The position numbers and the translations under genes were made by a program. Below, in pieces: positions 1 to 8,587 of a DNA stretch of 64,000 nt. Below the pieces are notes generated by a model. The model was not told the origin of the DNA and ran no database searches. It worked only from the letters and a program-made list of their open reading frames with translations. Origin of the DNA: Planosporangium thailandense. Its GTDB lineage: Bacteria > Actinomycetota > Actinomycetes > Mycobacteriales > Micromonosporaceae. The stretch is taken from NCBI RefSeq assembly GCF_011947195.1, contig NZ_JAATVY010000026.1, positions 1-64,000 of the forward strand. The letters are read 5' to 3'. Positions within the stretch are counted from its first letter, which is position 1; every line of letters begins with the position of its first letter.

Positions 1-15
1 GACGGCCCGACACGA

Positions 16-47
16 AAAAGAGGGGCCCCGCGCGGAGCCCCTCTTTT
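16..47. terminator. Perfect 11-bp hairpin terminator with A/T flanks
   Basis: Arms 16-26 and 37-47 are perfect inverted repeats (AAAAGAGGGGC / GCCCCTCTTTT) around a 10-nt loop. The run of T on one side and A on the other makes this a bidirectional Rho-independent terminator. It lies downstream of the minus-strand gene ending at 120 and probably also serves a gene left of the window. Confidence 0.85.
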
Positions 48-119
48 CGTTCACCAACCGATCGTGGAAATCGGCGACGGTGACGGACGAGACGGGTTAG
101 GCGAGCTCGATCGCGTCGT

Positions 120-890
120 TTACCGCGTAGCGGGGAACAGCGACAACAAACTGGTGGTGCTGGCGGCGACCCGCTGCCGCGGAATGCGTACGGTCAACGG
201 CTGCTGCGGGCTTTCGGCCTGCTCCGTGGCGACGACCGCCTCGGCGGCGAGGCTGGTCTTCGCGGCCACCGCGATGTCGGCGTCCCGCCAGGCGGCACGT
301 TCAGCGACCGAAGCCTGCCGGTACGCGTGCAGCAGGTGATCGCGGACGGCGAGGAGCAGCAGCGTCTCCAGTTCCACCGGGTGGCGACCGGGGTCGAACC
401 CGTTGCGGCCCGCGACGATGTCCGCCAGCTGTTGGGCCGACAGCTCACCGCGGCGGTAGGCCCCCCGCGCCGCCCGCTGCAGGAAGGCCAGTCGCTCGGA
501 CCGTTCCTCCTCGTCGGGTTCGGTGTCAGCGGTGGCGAACGCGGCGGCTCGCAGCGCCCGGTTCGCGGCTGCGTCGGCGGCTTCAAAGGCCTGCCATGCC
601 TTCTGAGTGGCGGCGTCGGCGGCGACCCAGGCGGCGTGGCGGCGCTGTGCGGTTTTCGCAGCGCTGGCGGCGGCCACGGCAAGCTCTTCCGCGCACCTGC
701 GCCGCGCCTCGTTGCGGGCGTGGCGCAGCTTTGCCGCGCTGGCGCGTACCCGTGCCAGCAGGAAGCGTTCCCGCCAGCCGGGAGCGAACATCATCGCGAA
801 CCCGATTGCGGCCAGGGCGATGAGGACGGCCCAGACACCTAGGGCGTCGCGGACACCTGTGATGAGACTGTGCTGCGCAGTTTCGAGCAT
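120..890 (-). CDS. Hypothetical membrane-anchored Ala/Arg-rich helical protein
   Basis: No family recognised. The 256-residue protein has one hydrophobic segment near the N terminus (about residues 17-36, ending FAMMFAPGW). A long Ala/Arg/Glu-rich stretch follows (about 45-130) that should be continuous helix or coiled coil, then a mixed region and a Ser/Thr-rich tail. The charged residues after the membrane segment suggest a cytoplasmic body. The ATG at 890 has GAGG about 5 nt upstream. Codon use matches the neighbours, and the hairpin at 16-47 lies downstream. It stands alone, and nothing nearby points to a role. Confidence 0.7.
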   Translation of the reverse strand: MLETAQHSLITGVRDALGVWAVLIALAAIGFAMMFAPGWRERFLLARVRASAAKLRHARNEARRRCAEELAVAAASAAKTAQRRHAAWVAADAATQKAWQAFEAADAAANRALRAAAFATADTEPDEEERSERLAFLQRAARGAYRRGELSAQQLADIVAGRNGFDPGRHPVELETLLLLAVRDHLLHAYRQASVAERAAWRDADIAVAAKTSLAAEAVVATEQAESPQQPLTVRIPRQRVAASTTSLLSLFPATR

Positions 891-1051
891 GGGGACCTCG
901 CCGAAGTCGTCGTACCGGACGGGAAAGGGGCGCCGCTGAGCGACGGCGGCGCGAGCTGCCAGAGAGGTAGCTGACCGGATTGCGGCGGTCGGGGCGGGCG
1001 TCTGGTAGCGGCCAGCGGGTGCGTGGCCGCCGGGTCGGGACGGGCCGCCGA

Positions 1052-1549
1052 CTAAACCGTGAGGAATGGCGGGGCGCGGGGCCCACGTGGCGTGCGGGAC
1101 ACGCCGGTGAGCGACGCGACGTCACTGTCGACGGCGGCCGCCCCTGGCGGGATGTCCACGCCTGTTTGATCGGCGGAGACGCCCGCCGGGGCGACGTTTG
1201 TACGGTCGCCGGTGAGGGACACGAGCGCGGTCGTCGTGCCGGCCCCGGTGATGAAGTGGACCTTGCCGGTGTCGTTGTGCCCGTTGGACGTTGACCGGTC
1301 GACTGCTGGCATGCCAGCGGTGGTCAGATCGGTAGCATGCGTGCGGGTGGGCGCGATGCCGCCGGCACGGGTGACCCTCGTGCTGGTGGAACTGACAGCC
1401 GGACCCGCATGGCCGCGGGCGTGTCCATTGTGGTGGGCCGGTGCCAGACTGCTTCCCGCGCCAGCGGTCACGGTCAGCATCGTCAGGCCGGCGATCAGGG
1501 GACGCAGCCGTCGCGATCCCCACCACCGGCGAAGATGCGAGACGACCAC
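1052..1549 (-). CDS. Hypothetical secreted Thr/Ala-rich protein (doubtful gene)
   Basis: A 165-codon frame from GTG at 1549. The N terminus is basic (RRWWGSRRLRP), then hydrophobic (about residues 18-36), resembling a signal peptide or anchor. The rest is low-complexity Thr/Ala/Gly/His sequence with no recognisable domain. There is no Shine-Dalgarno sequence, but TACATT lies on the minus strand at 1561-1556, six nt before the start, which would fit a leaderless transcript. Third-position GC is lower than in neighbouring genes, and an overlapping plus-strand frame is open too, so this may not be a gene. Confidence 0.4.
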   Translation of the reverse strand: MVVSHLRRWWGSRRLRPLIAGLTMLTVTAGAGSSLAPAHHNGHARGHAGPAVSSTSTRVTRAGGIAPTRTHATDLTTAGMPAVDRSTSNGHNDTGKVHFITGAGTTTALVSLTGDRTNVAPAGVSADQTGVDIPPGAAAVDSDVASLTGVSRTPRGPRAPPFLTV

Positions 1550-1634
1550 GTATCTAATGTATCGAAACCTGTGTACCGGTGTGCAACCCGTACTCGGCGG
1601 TAGTCGTCTACGTCATATGAACGACGGCGCCGCG

Positions 1635-2633
1635 TCAGCTCCGGGTGAGCGCGGCGCGCGCCACCGGGAAGTTGAAGTACGTGTCAGGGTACGGCTCGTG
1701 GCTGAGGGAGTAGTGCCACCACTCTTCGGCGTAGTTCTTGAAGCCGGCGTTGCCCATGAGCTGCTTGAGTAGGAGCCGGTTGGTCATCTGCTGGCCGGTG
1801 ACCCGTGGGTCGAGCGTGTGTGTCAGCGAGTCGAAGCAGTCGAAGCCCGTACCCATGTCGATGCTGTTGTCCGGGAAGCGCTGGGCCTGCGGCGCGGTGC
1901 AGGGCAACAGGTTCTCGCCCGGAACGTACGCGCGCTGCGCACGCGCGGGCAGAGCGACGAGGGTGAGATCCATTGTGCTGCCCCGGCTGTGTGCGGTCGG
2001 GCCGGCGATGTACCCCTGGTCGAACAGCACGGACTTGTCGAGCGTCGGGTAGAACTCGGCCTTCATCTTCTGGTCCTCGAGGCGCTTGCCCCAGTTGATG
2101 AAGTCGTCTACCGCCCGCTGCGGCCGGTAGCAGTCGTAGACCTTGAGGCTGTAACCCTTGGCGCGGGCGGCGGTCTGCACCTGGTGCAGCGCTTCGGCCG
2201 CCTGCCGGGTCAGGATGCACATCGGCTCCAGGTACCCGACCACGGGCCGGCCGACGAAGTTGTGCGGGGTGGCGTACCGGATGTCCTGCAGGATCGTCGG
2301 ATCCACATCGGACAGCGCGACGAGACCGGCTGGGGCGTGCACGTCGACGCTGGGCTCCGGCGCGGCGGTGGGGCTCGTGGTCGGGGTGCCGGTGGGCGTG
2401 GGCGAGGCGGTCGCGGAGGCGGTGGCCGGCATCTTGGAGAAGGTGGCTGTCGGGGCGGACGTCGGTTTGCCGCAGGCGGTGACCAGGGTGGTGGTAACCG
2501 CCGCGGCGGCCAGCAGGGTGCCCAGGGCACGCCCCGTCGTGGGCCGTGCGGCGCGGACGGGTACCTCGCGGCGGTCAGCGGCCGACAGGTCGCTGCGGCC
2601 GCCGCGCCGCCAGGTGCGGGGAAGAACCGACAT
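1635..2633 (-). CDS. VanX-like D-Ala-D-Ala dipeptidase, lipoprotein (peptidase M15D)
   Basis: Zinc D-alanyl-D-alanine dipeptidase family. Family residues are all visible: Arg170 in YDCYRP, zinc ligands His215 and Asp222 in HSRGSTMDL, and Glu304-WW-His307. Before the catalytic domain (about 97-332) lies a hydrophobic segment ending LVTAC, with Cys54 as the lipobox cysteine, and a Pro/Thr/Ser-rich linker (55-96). The protein should therefore act outside the membrane, unlike cytoplasmic VanX of resistance operons. No vanH, vanA, vanS or vanR gene is nearby, so peptidoglycan recycling or a wall-modifying role is more likely than glycopeptide resistance. The region before the signal is long (about 34 residues), so the start is uncertain. 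Confidence 0.88.
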   Translation of the reverse strand: MSVLPRTWRRGGRSDLSAADRREVPVRAARPTTGRALGTLLAAAAVTTTLVTACGKPTSAPTATFSKMPATASATASPTPTGTPTTSPTAAPEPSVDVHAPAGLVALSDVDPTILQDIRYATPHNFVGRPVVGYLEPMCILTRQAAEALHQVQTAARAKGYSLKVYDCYRPQRAVDDFINWGKRLEDQKMKAEFYPTLDKSVLFDQGYIAGPTAHSRGSTMDLTLVALPARAQRAYVPGENLLPCTAPQAQRFPDNSIDMGTGFDCFDSLTHTLDPRVTGQQMTNRLLLKQLMGNAGFKNYAEEWWHYSLSHEPYPDTYFNFPVARAALTRS

Positions 2634-2714
2634 GCCGCGTGTCTACCACGTTGCGCATCCGTACCACTACGGTGCGCCCCGCATACATGGTGTTTCTCAT
2701 GCCGCCGGGATGGA

Positions 2715-2752
2715 AACAGTTCGGCCCCGGCGGGTGCCGGGGCCGAACTGTT
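2715..2752. terminator. Perfect 17-bp hairpin terminator of the purine permease gene
   Basis: Arms 2715-2731 and 2736-2752 are perfectly complementary over 17 bp around a GGGT loop. The hairpin lies about 40 bp after the stop of the minus-strand permease gene (2792) and before the start of the dipeptidase gene (2633), so it should separate the two transcripts. There is no long U tract, as is common in actinomycetes. Confidence 0.85.
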
Positions 2753-2791
2753 CCGGAGTGGTGTGAAACGCGTGGTGTGAAAGACGGCGCC

Positions 2792-4273
2792 TCAGTGCAC
2801 GCCGGTGATCGCTTTCACGAGGTTGATGCCGAAGTAGATCACGAACGCGGCCGAGACCGCCCACATCAGCGGGTGGATCTGGCGGGCCTTGCCCTGCAGC
2901 ACCCGGATGACCACCCAGCTGACGAAGCCGGCGCCGATGCCGTTGGTGATCGAGTACGTGAACGGCATGAGCACCATGGTCAGGAACGCCGGGATCGCGA
3001 TACCGATGTCGGTGAAGTCGATCTCGCGTACCTGCCGGATCATGAGCGCGCCCACGACCACCAGGGCCGGGCCGGCCGCCTCGCTCGGCACCAGCGACAC
3101 CAGCGGGGTCAGCAGCAGCGCCACCAGGAACAGCACGCCGGTGACGACGCTCGACAGGCCGGTACGGGCGCCGTCGGCGATACCCGACGACGACTCCACG
3201 TACGTCGTCGCCGACGAGGCGCTGGCGCCACCGCCGGCCACGGCCGCGATGCCGTCAACGAACAGCACCTTGCCCAGCCGCGGCATGTCGTCGCCCTCGG
3301 GAGTGGCCAGGCCGGCCTGCCGGGCGAGGCCGACGGTGGTGCCCATGACGTCGAAGAAGTCGGCGAGCACGAGGGTGAACACGAGCAGGACCGCGGTCAC
3401 CACGCCGACGTGCGCGAACGCGCCGAACGACACCTTGCCGACCAGGTGCAGGTCGGGCCCCTGGAACAGTGGGTGCGGCAGGGTCGGCACGTTGAGCTGC
3501 CAGCCATTGGGGTTGGGCTTCCCGTTGATCATCGCCGGTCCCGGCTTCGCCGCCGCGTTGATGATCGCGGCGAGCACGGTGCTCACGACGATGCCGATCA
3601 GGATGCCGCCGCGGACCTTGCGGGCGACCAGAAACGCGATGAGCAGCAGGCTGACGATGAAGACCACCGTGGGCCAGCCGCGCAGGGTGCCGTCGGCGCC
3701 GAGCTGGACGGGGGGCCCGGACGGGGCCCGGCGGACCAGCCCGCCGTCAACGAAGCCGATCAGCGCGATGAACAGGCCGATACCGGCGGCGATGGCCGCC
3801 TTGAGCTCGGCCGGGATGGCGCGGAAGACGGCCTGCCGGAAGCCCGTGACGACCAGCAGGGTGATCAGCAGACCTTCGATGACGACCAGGCCCATCGCCT
3901 CGGGCCAGCTCATCTGGGACGCGACGCCGAACGCGACGAAGGCGTTGAGGCCGAGTCCGGTGGCGAGGGCGAACGGCACCCGGCCGAGGAGGCCCATCAG
4001 GATGGTCATGACGGCGGCGACCAGCGCGGTCACCCCGGCGACCGGGTGGATGCCCAGGAAGTGGCCGTTCTTGTCCGGCACCGTACCGATGATCAGGGGG
4101 TTGAGTACGACGATGTACGCCATCGTCGCGAACGTGGTCAGGCCGGCGAAGATCTCCCGCTTGACGGTCGAGCCGCGCCGGCTGATCTCGAAGAAGCGGT
4201 CGATCGCGTTCCCGCCGGTGGCGGGTTCAGGGCTTTGTGCGGAGGATCGCGGATCCTCGGTAGTCACGCTCAT
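2792..4273 (-). CDS. NCS2 family purine (xanthine/guanine/hypoxanthine) permease, AzgA-like
   Basis: Proton-coupled nucleobase permease of the AzgA/GhxP branch of NCS2. The 493-residue product has 12-14 hydrophobic segments. It carries the family N-terminal signature (REIFAGLTTFATMAYI...NP) and the FALATGLGLNAFVAF segment. A second conserved region near residues 330-350 (SSATTYVESSSGIADGARTG) carries the conserved acidic residue of the substrate site. I start at ATG 4273 because it has GGAG about 11 nt upstream and the family alignment begins soon after; the frame is open 48 codons further upstream. The gene stands alone between its terminator and an unusually structured leader (4336-4436). 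Substrate preference among purines cannot be read from sequence. Confidence 0.93.
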   Translation of the reverse strand: MSVTTEDPRSSAQSPEPATGGNAIDRFFEISRRGSTVKREIFAGLTTFATMAYIVVLNPLIIGTVPDKNGHFLGIHPVAGVTALVAAVMTILMGLLGRVPFALATGLGLNAFVAFGVASQMSWPEAMGLVVIEGLLITLLVVTGFRQAVFRAIPAELKAAIAAGIGLFIALIGFVDGGLVRRAPSGPPVQLGADGTLRGWPTVVFIVSLLLIAFLVARKVRGGILIGIVVSTVLAAIINAAAKPGPAMINGKPNPNGWQLNVPTLPHPLFQGPDLHLVGKVSFGAFAHVGVVTAVLLVFTLVLADFFDVMGTTVGLARQAGLATPEGDDMPRLGKVLFVDGIAAVAGGGASASSATTYVESSSGIADGARTGLSSVVTGVLFLVALLLTPLVSLVPSEAAGPALVVVGALMIRQVREIDFTDIGIAIPAFLTMVLMPFTYSITNGIGAGFVSWVVIRVLQGKARQIHPLMWAVSAAFVIYFGINLVKAITGVH

Positions 4274-4335
4274 GGCGTGGCTTGCTCCATTCCGGGTTCG
4301 TTCGTCGGTGGTAAGCCGATCGGGTGGCTGGGGGT

Positions 4336-4436
4336 AGCCGTCCCGATGCGGTTGGCCCGGAGAACGTCGGGACGGCTCACGCGGCGTGGTTGTCCCACGC
4401 AGCGCATGCGGAGCCACCCCACCTCGGGGCGGCTCC
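4336..4436 (-). promoter_or_regulatory. Structured 5' leader of the purine permease: three consecutive hairpins
   Basis: On the minus strand, 62-163 nt before the permease start, three hairpins follow each other. They are 4436-4410 (GGAGCC/GGCTCC, one mismatch, then CCCC/GGGG), 4400-4384 (GCGTGG/CCACGC, 5-nt loop) and 4377-4336 (a perfect 11-bp AGCCGTCCCGA/TCGGGACGGCT stem with a 20-nt loop). Purine permeases are often controlled by leader RNAs. I cannot match this one to a known riboswitch class; it could also be an attenuator or a protein-binding site. A possible -10 (TAAAGT, minus strand at about 4450-4445) would place it inside the transcript. Confidence 0.5.
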
Positions 4437-4670
4437 AGGCACTACTTTAGCGGCGTGAATGGCCGGCTTGACCTGGGCCGATGGGCCAAATCCTCCGAGT
4501 GATCTTGATAACGGGCCGAATGTGCGAGGCCGGACATCCCGCGCGCTGTCGGGTCGGACATCCGCGCGCGGGACCAGTCACACTGAAGTGCCCGCGCGCG
4601 GGCGGGCACCGTCGGTCCGGGCGGGAGAACGCGAGCGGAAGCGCGAGACGATCGGAGCTGATCGGCGACC
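4437..4670 (+). other. Divergent intergenic region with a GC hairpin in front of the SDR gene
   Basis: About 230 bp between the permease leader and the SDR start. It holds a hairpin with arms 4588-4595 and 4602-4609 (GTGCCCGC/GCGGGCAC) and several CGCGCG-rich runs. GGAG in cGGAGctg precedes ATG 4671. I see no convincing promoter hexamers for the SDR. Confidence 0.35.
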
Positions 4671-5477
4671 ATGAGCGACATGAGGCCCGACGAGTCCGTA
4701 GCCGGCGTGCGGGTACTGATCACGGGAGCGACCAGCGGGCTGGGGCGCGCGATGGCCGAGGCGCTCGCCGACGGCGGGGCGCGGGTGGTCATCACCGGGC
4801 GCGACGAGTCCCGGGCCGGCCACGCCGCTGAGCAGGTCGACGCCGGCCGGGGGCTGGTCAGCGGCGTAGGCATGGACGTCCGCGACGAGCGCTCGGTGGC
4901 CGACGGCGTCGAACGGACCTTCGGCCTCCTCGGCGGGCTGGACGTGCTGGTCAACAACGCGGGCATCGGCATGCGTACCGTCGACCCGGAGTTCCTGACC
5001 CGGCCGCGTGGTTTCTGGGAGGTCACGCCCGACGGGTTCCGGGACGTGGTCGACACCAACCTCACCGGGTACTTCCTGGTCGCCCGCGCGGTCGTGTCCG
5101 CGTTCCTGGCCACCGGCGCCGGCCGCATCGTCAACATCTCGCTCAACAAGGAGACGATGGTCCGCAAGGGCTTCGCGCCGTACGGGCCGTCCCGGGCCGG
5201 AGCCGAGGCGCTGTCCCGCGTCATGGCCGCCGATCTGCGCGACCACGGGGTGTGGGTCAACGTGCTCCTGCCCGGCGGGGCCACCCGTACCGGCATGGTC
5301 CCGGCCGGCGTGCCGGCCGAGGTCCGGGAGCGGATGCTCGACGCCTCGGTCATGGCCGCGCCGATCCGGTGGCTGTGCTCACCGGCGGCTGAGGGGGTCA
5401 CCGACGAGCGCATCGTGGCCCGTGACTTCGACGAATGGCTGCGCGTCCGCCGTACCGACGGATCCGAGCGACGGTAG
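4671..5477 (+). CDS. SDR family oxidoreductase with degenerate active site
   Basis: Classical short-chain dehydrogenase/reductase fold of 268 residues. The NAD(P)-binding motif TGATSGLG (18-25), the D-V pair (69-70) and NNAG (95-98) are intact. The catalytic part is not: Tyr171 is present in YGPSR, but the position four later is Arg175 instead of Lys, and the position 13 before the Tyr is Leu158 (NISL) instead of Ser. It may therefore bind nucleotide without normal dehydrogenase chemistry, or use an altered mechanism. It sits upstream of the glycosyltransferase/amidotransferase group on the same strand, separated by about 170 bp, so it may take part in sugar modification, but a separate role is equally possible. 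Confidence 0.85.
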   Translation: MSDMRPDESVAGVRVLITGATSGLGRAMAEALADGGARVVITGRDESRAGHAAEQVDAGRGLVSGVGMDVRDERSVADGVERTFGLLGGLDVLVNNAGIGMRTVDPEFLTRPRGFWEVTPDGFRDVVDTNLTGYFLVARAVVSAFLATGAGRIVNISLNKETMVRKGFAPYGPSRAGAEALSRVMAADLRDHGVWVNVLLPGGATRTGMVPAGVPAEVRERMLDASVMAAPIRWLCSPAAEGVTDERIVARDFDEWLRVRRTDGSERR

Positions 5478-5645
5478 CGCCGCGGCCGGCGAGCCGGCGG
5501 CGGACCCCGCGCGCCCCGGCGGCGCGGACGGTGGCCTACCCGTGACGTGCCCGCGAGTTTATCCACCGGCGAAGGGGTACTGCCGCTTCACCGGCCGAGG
5601 GTCACGCCGGATGTCCGTGCCTTGAGCAAGGCGAAAGGGGTACGC

Positions 5646-6575
5646 GTGGGTGCCGCAGCACAACCGGACGGCTCGGTCGGAGCGCGCGGCCGGGCTCACC
5701 GGACCGGGCGGCAGGCACCACGATGGCAGGCATCGGGACGGGCGGCGGCACGGCGGGAGCAGCCGGCCGGGTTCGACGGCGGCAAGCGCAACGTCCTCGG
5801 TGTACTCGTCGACGCGCTCGATTACGACGCGGCGACCGAGAAAGTGGTGAGCGCGGCCCGCGAGCGTCGCCCGTTCGCCCTGACCGCGCTGGCCGTGCAC
5901 GGTGTGATGACCGGCGTGGCGGACCCCGTACACAACGCCCGGTTGAACGCCTTCGACGTGGTGGCGCCGGACGGGCAGCCGGTGCGCTGGGCCTTGAACC
6001 TGCTGCACGGCGCCAGACTCCGCGACTGGGTGAGCGGCCCCGACCTGGTGTTACGGGTGCTGCGGCGGATGGCCGACGAGGGGCTGCCGATCTACCTCTA
6101 CGGGTCCACGCCCGAGACCCTGGCCGCGTTGTCGTCGGCGCTGACCCGGATGTTCCCCGGCCTGCGGATCGCCGGCGCGGAACCGTCGAAGTTCCGCGTG
6201 GCGCGGGCCGGCGAGGACAGGGCGATCGCCGAACGGATCAGCCGGTCGCAGGCCCGCCTGGTCCTGGTCGGGCTCGGCTGCCCCCGCCAGGAGATCTTCG
6301 TTCACGCGATGCGGTCCCGGCTCGACATGCCACTGATGGCCGTGGGCGCCGCGTTCGACTACCACGCCGGCCGCGTCCGCCGGCCGCCCCGCTGGATGCA
6401 GCGGTACGGCCTGGCGTGGCTGTGGCGGCTGATGCTCGAACCCAGGCGCCTGTGGCGCCGGTACCTGGTGCTCAACCCGATGTATCTCGCCCGGCTCGCC
6501 GCGCAGAAAGCGGGCCTGTGGAACCCGGACGCCCCACCGCCGACGTACCGACGGGCGGACGTCTTCGCAGTGTGA
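5646..6575 (+). CDS. WecG/TagA/CpsF family glycosyltransferase
   Basis: GT26-family enzyme that transfers an N-acetylaminosugar to a polyprenyl-linked acceptor at the inner membrane face. Visible family features are VLVDALDYDAA at the N-terminal side, APDGQPVRWA, the YGSTPETL strand-loop and GLGCPRQE with the conserved P-Q-E. A basic C terminus (RRPPRWMQRYGLAWLWRLMLEP) fits membrane association. I chose GTG 5646 (AAAGGGG 6 nt upstream, 309 residues); the frame is open back to ATG 5547, but that stretch looks non-coding. It precedes an AsnB amidotransferase and an initiating sugar transferase, forming a small surface-glycan set. Confidence 0.88.
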   Translation: MGAAAQPDGSVGARGRAHRTGRQAPRWQASGRAAARREQPAGFDGGKRNVLGVLVDALDYDAATEKVVSAARERRPFALTALAVHGVMTGVADPVHNARLNAFDVVAPDGQPVRWALNLLHGARLRDWVSGPDLVLRVLRRMADEGLPIYLYGSTPETLAALSSALTRMFPGLRIAGAEPSKFRVARAGEDRAIAERISRSQARLVLVGLGCPRQEIFVHAMRSRLDMPLMAVGAAFDYHAGRVRRPPRWMQRYGLAWLWRLMLEPRRLWRRYLVLNPMYLARLAAQKAGLWNPDAPPPTYRRADVFAV

Positions 6576-6662
6576 CCTTGTGACAGCGATCGGCTCGGTA
6601 CGCGAACCAGGCGGATGGACTGGCCGGTAGCGCCGGCCACCATACCGACGAGCAGAGGCCCT

Positions 6663-8549
6663 ATGTGCGGAATCACCGGGATAGTCACTGACCGCGACGC
6701 TCAACCCGTGGACGTCCACCGGCTGCAGACGATGTGCCGGAGCCTGCGCCACCGCGGACCCGACGACGCGGGGATCCACGTGGGCGACGGGGTGGGGCTG
6801 GCGATGCGGCGGCTGGCCGTCATCGACGTCGCGGGCGGCCGGCAACCGGTGGGGAACGAGGACGGCACCGTGCACGCGGTGTTCAACGGCGAGATCTACA
6901 ACCACCGGCGGCTGCGCCGGGAACTGGCCCGCCGGGGGCACACCTTCGCCTCCGACAGCGACTCGGAGGTCATTCCACACCTGTACGAGGAGTGCGGTCC
7001 GGACTTCGTGGCCCGGCTGGAGGGCATGTTCGCGATCGCGCTCTGGGACGACGTGCGGCGGCGGCTCGTACTCGCCCGCGACCGGGTCGGCGTCAAGCCG
7101 CTCTACTACGCCGCGCACGACGGCGGGCTGGTGTTCGGCTCGGAGATCAAGGCGATCCTCGCGGCCGGCGTGAAGACCACCCTCGACGTCCAGGCGCTCA
7201 GCTCGTACCTGTCATTGATGTACATACCGGGACCCCGGAGCGTGTACGCGCAGGTCCGCAAGCTCGAGCCGGGCACCGTCCTCCTGTGGCGCGACGGCGC
7301 CCACCGCTTGCGCCGGTACTGGGACCTGGCCGAGGTGTCGCGGCGCGACGACCTGTCGGCCCGGCAGGCCCGGGAGATGCTGCGCGGCCTGCTGGTGGAC
7401 AGCGTCGGCGCGCAGTTGGACGCCGATGTGCCGCTCGGGTTCTTCCTCAGCGGCGGTATGGACTCCGGCAGCGTGGTGGCGGCCGCCCGTGCGGCGCGCC
7501 CTGATGCGCCGCTGAAGACGTTCACGGTCGGTTTCGCCGACCGGACCTACGACGAGCGGAGCGCGGCGGCGCTGGTCGCGCGCCGCTTCCGTACCGAGCA
7601 CGTCGAACTGGCGGTCGAGCCTCGACCCGAGGACGTGGTCGACCGGATCCTGCCCAGCTTCGACGAGCCGTTCGCCGACCCGTCGGCGGTGCCCACGTAC
7701 TACCTGTGCGCGCTGGCGCGCCAGCACGTCACGGTGGCGGTGAGCGGCGACGGGGGTGATGAGCTGTTCGCCGGATACCTGACGTACAAGGCGGACAAGC
7801 TCGCGCGCTACTACCGCGGCCTGCCGCCGGCCGTCACGTCCCGGCTGGTGCCGGCGCTGCTGCGCCGGCTGCCGGCGTCGGACGCCCGGCTGAGCTTCGG
7901 CTTCAAGGCCCGCCGGTTCGTCGACAACGCCCTCGAGGACCCCGGCCGGCGGCACTACCTGTGGCGGGTGGTCTGGCGGGAGGCGCACAAGGCCGAGCTT
8001 CTCCAGCCCGACGTCTGCGCCGAGGTCGTCGACGCGTACGAGACGTACGAGCCGCACTACCTGCGCGGGGCGTCGTTCGATCCGCTGACCCGCTTCCAGT
8101 ACGCCGATGCCTGTGTGTACCTGGTCGAGGACGTGTTGGCCAAGGCCGACCGGTTGAGCATGGCGCACGCGTTGGAGGTGCGGGTGCCGTTGCTGGCGAC
8201 GCCGCTCGTGGAGTTCGCCTTCTCCCTGCCCGGCCGGCTCAAGATGCCCGGGTACCGGCCGAAGCACCTGCTGCGGCAGGCCATGACGGGCGTGCTGCCC
8301 CCGGCGATAACCACGATGAGCAAGAAGGGGTTCAACGCGCCCCTGCCCCGCTGGCTCAAACAGGTGTTCCGCCCGCTGGTCGACGAGTACCTGAGCAAGG
8401 AGACGGTGCAGCGGCAGGGGTACTTCCGGTTCGACCGCGTGGACGAGATCGTCCGACGCCACATGAGCGGCGTCGCCGAGCACAGTCGGGAGATCTGGAC
8501 TTTGTTGATGTTCAGCATGTGGGCGGAACAGGAGAAGATGTACCGCTAG
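6663..8549 (+). CDS. asnB: Asparagine synthase (glutamine-hydrolysing) family amidotransferase
   Basis: Two-domain AsnB of 628 residues. The Ntn glutaminase domain (about 1-200) begins MCGI, with Cys2 as nucleophile after Met removal, and contains RGPDD and FNGEIYN. The synthetase domain has the pyrophosphatase loop SGGMDS (263-268) and GDGGDELFAGY. The start at ATG 6663 is fixed by the need for an N-terminal Cys; AGG lies upstream. Family members make asparagine or, in glycan clusters, amidate uronic acids. Its position between a WecG-like glycosyltransferase and a sugar-phosphate transferase favours the glycan role here, but free asparagine synthesis cannot be excluded. Confidence 0.92.
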   Translation: MCGITGIVTDRDAQPVDVHRLQTMCRSLRHRGPDDAGIHVGDGVGLAMRRLAVIDVAGGRQPVGNEDGTVHAVFNGEIYNHRRLRRELARRGHTFASDSDSEVIPHLYEECGPDFVARLEGMFAIALWDDVRRRLVLARDRVGVKPLYYAAHDGGLVFGSEIKAILAAGVKTTLDVQALSSYLSLMYIPGPRSVYAQVRKLEPGTVLLWRDGAHRLRRYWDLAEVSRRDDLSARQAREMLRGLLVDSVGAQLDADVPLGFFLSGGMDSGSVVAAARAARPDAPLKTFTVGFADRTYDERSAAALVARRFRTEHVELAVEPRPEDVVDRILPSFDEPFADPSAVPTYYLCALARQHVTVAVSGDGGDELFAGYLTYKADKLARYYRGLPPAVTSRLVPALLRRLPASDARLSFGFKARRFVDNALEDPGRRHYLWRVVWREAHKAELLQPDVCAEVVDAYETYEPHYLRGASFDPLTRFQYADACVYLVEDVLAKADRLSMAHALEVRVPLLATPLVEFAFSLPGRLKMPGYRPKHLLRQAMTGVLPPAITTMSKKGFNAPLPRWLKQVFRPLVDEYLSKETVQRQGYFRFDRVDEIVRRHMSGVAEHSREIWTLLMFSMWAEQEKMYR

Positions 8550-8587
8550 CCTCTCGGCCCGCCCCCCGCCGGCCACCGCGTCCGCGC

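Noticed and set aside
1635-2633. Part of a vancomycin-resistance operon
   Set aside because: No vanH, vanA, vanR or vanS is present and the enzyme has a lipoprotein signal.
2546-4450. 634-codon plus-strand frame opposite the purine permease
   Set aside because: The protein is a polar His/Asp/Arg-rich string, typical of the antisense of a membrane protein gene.
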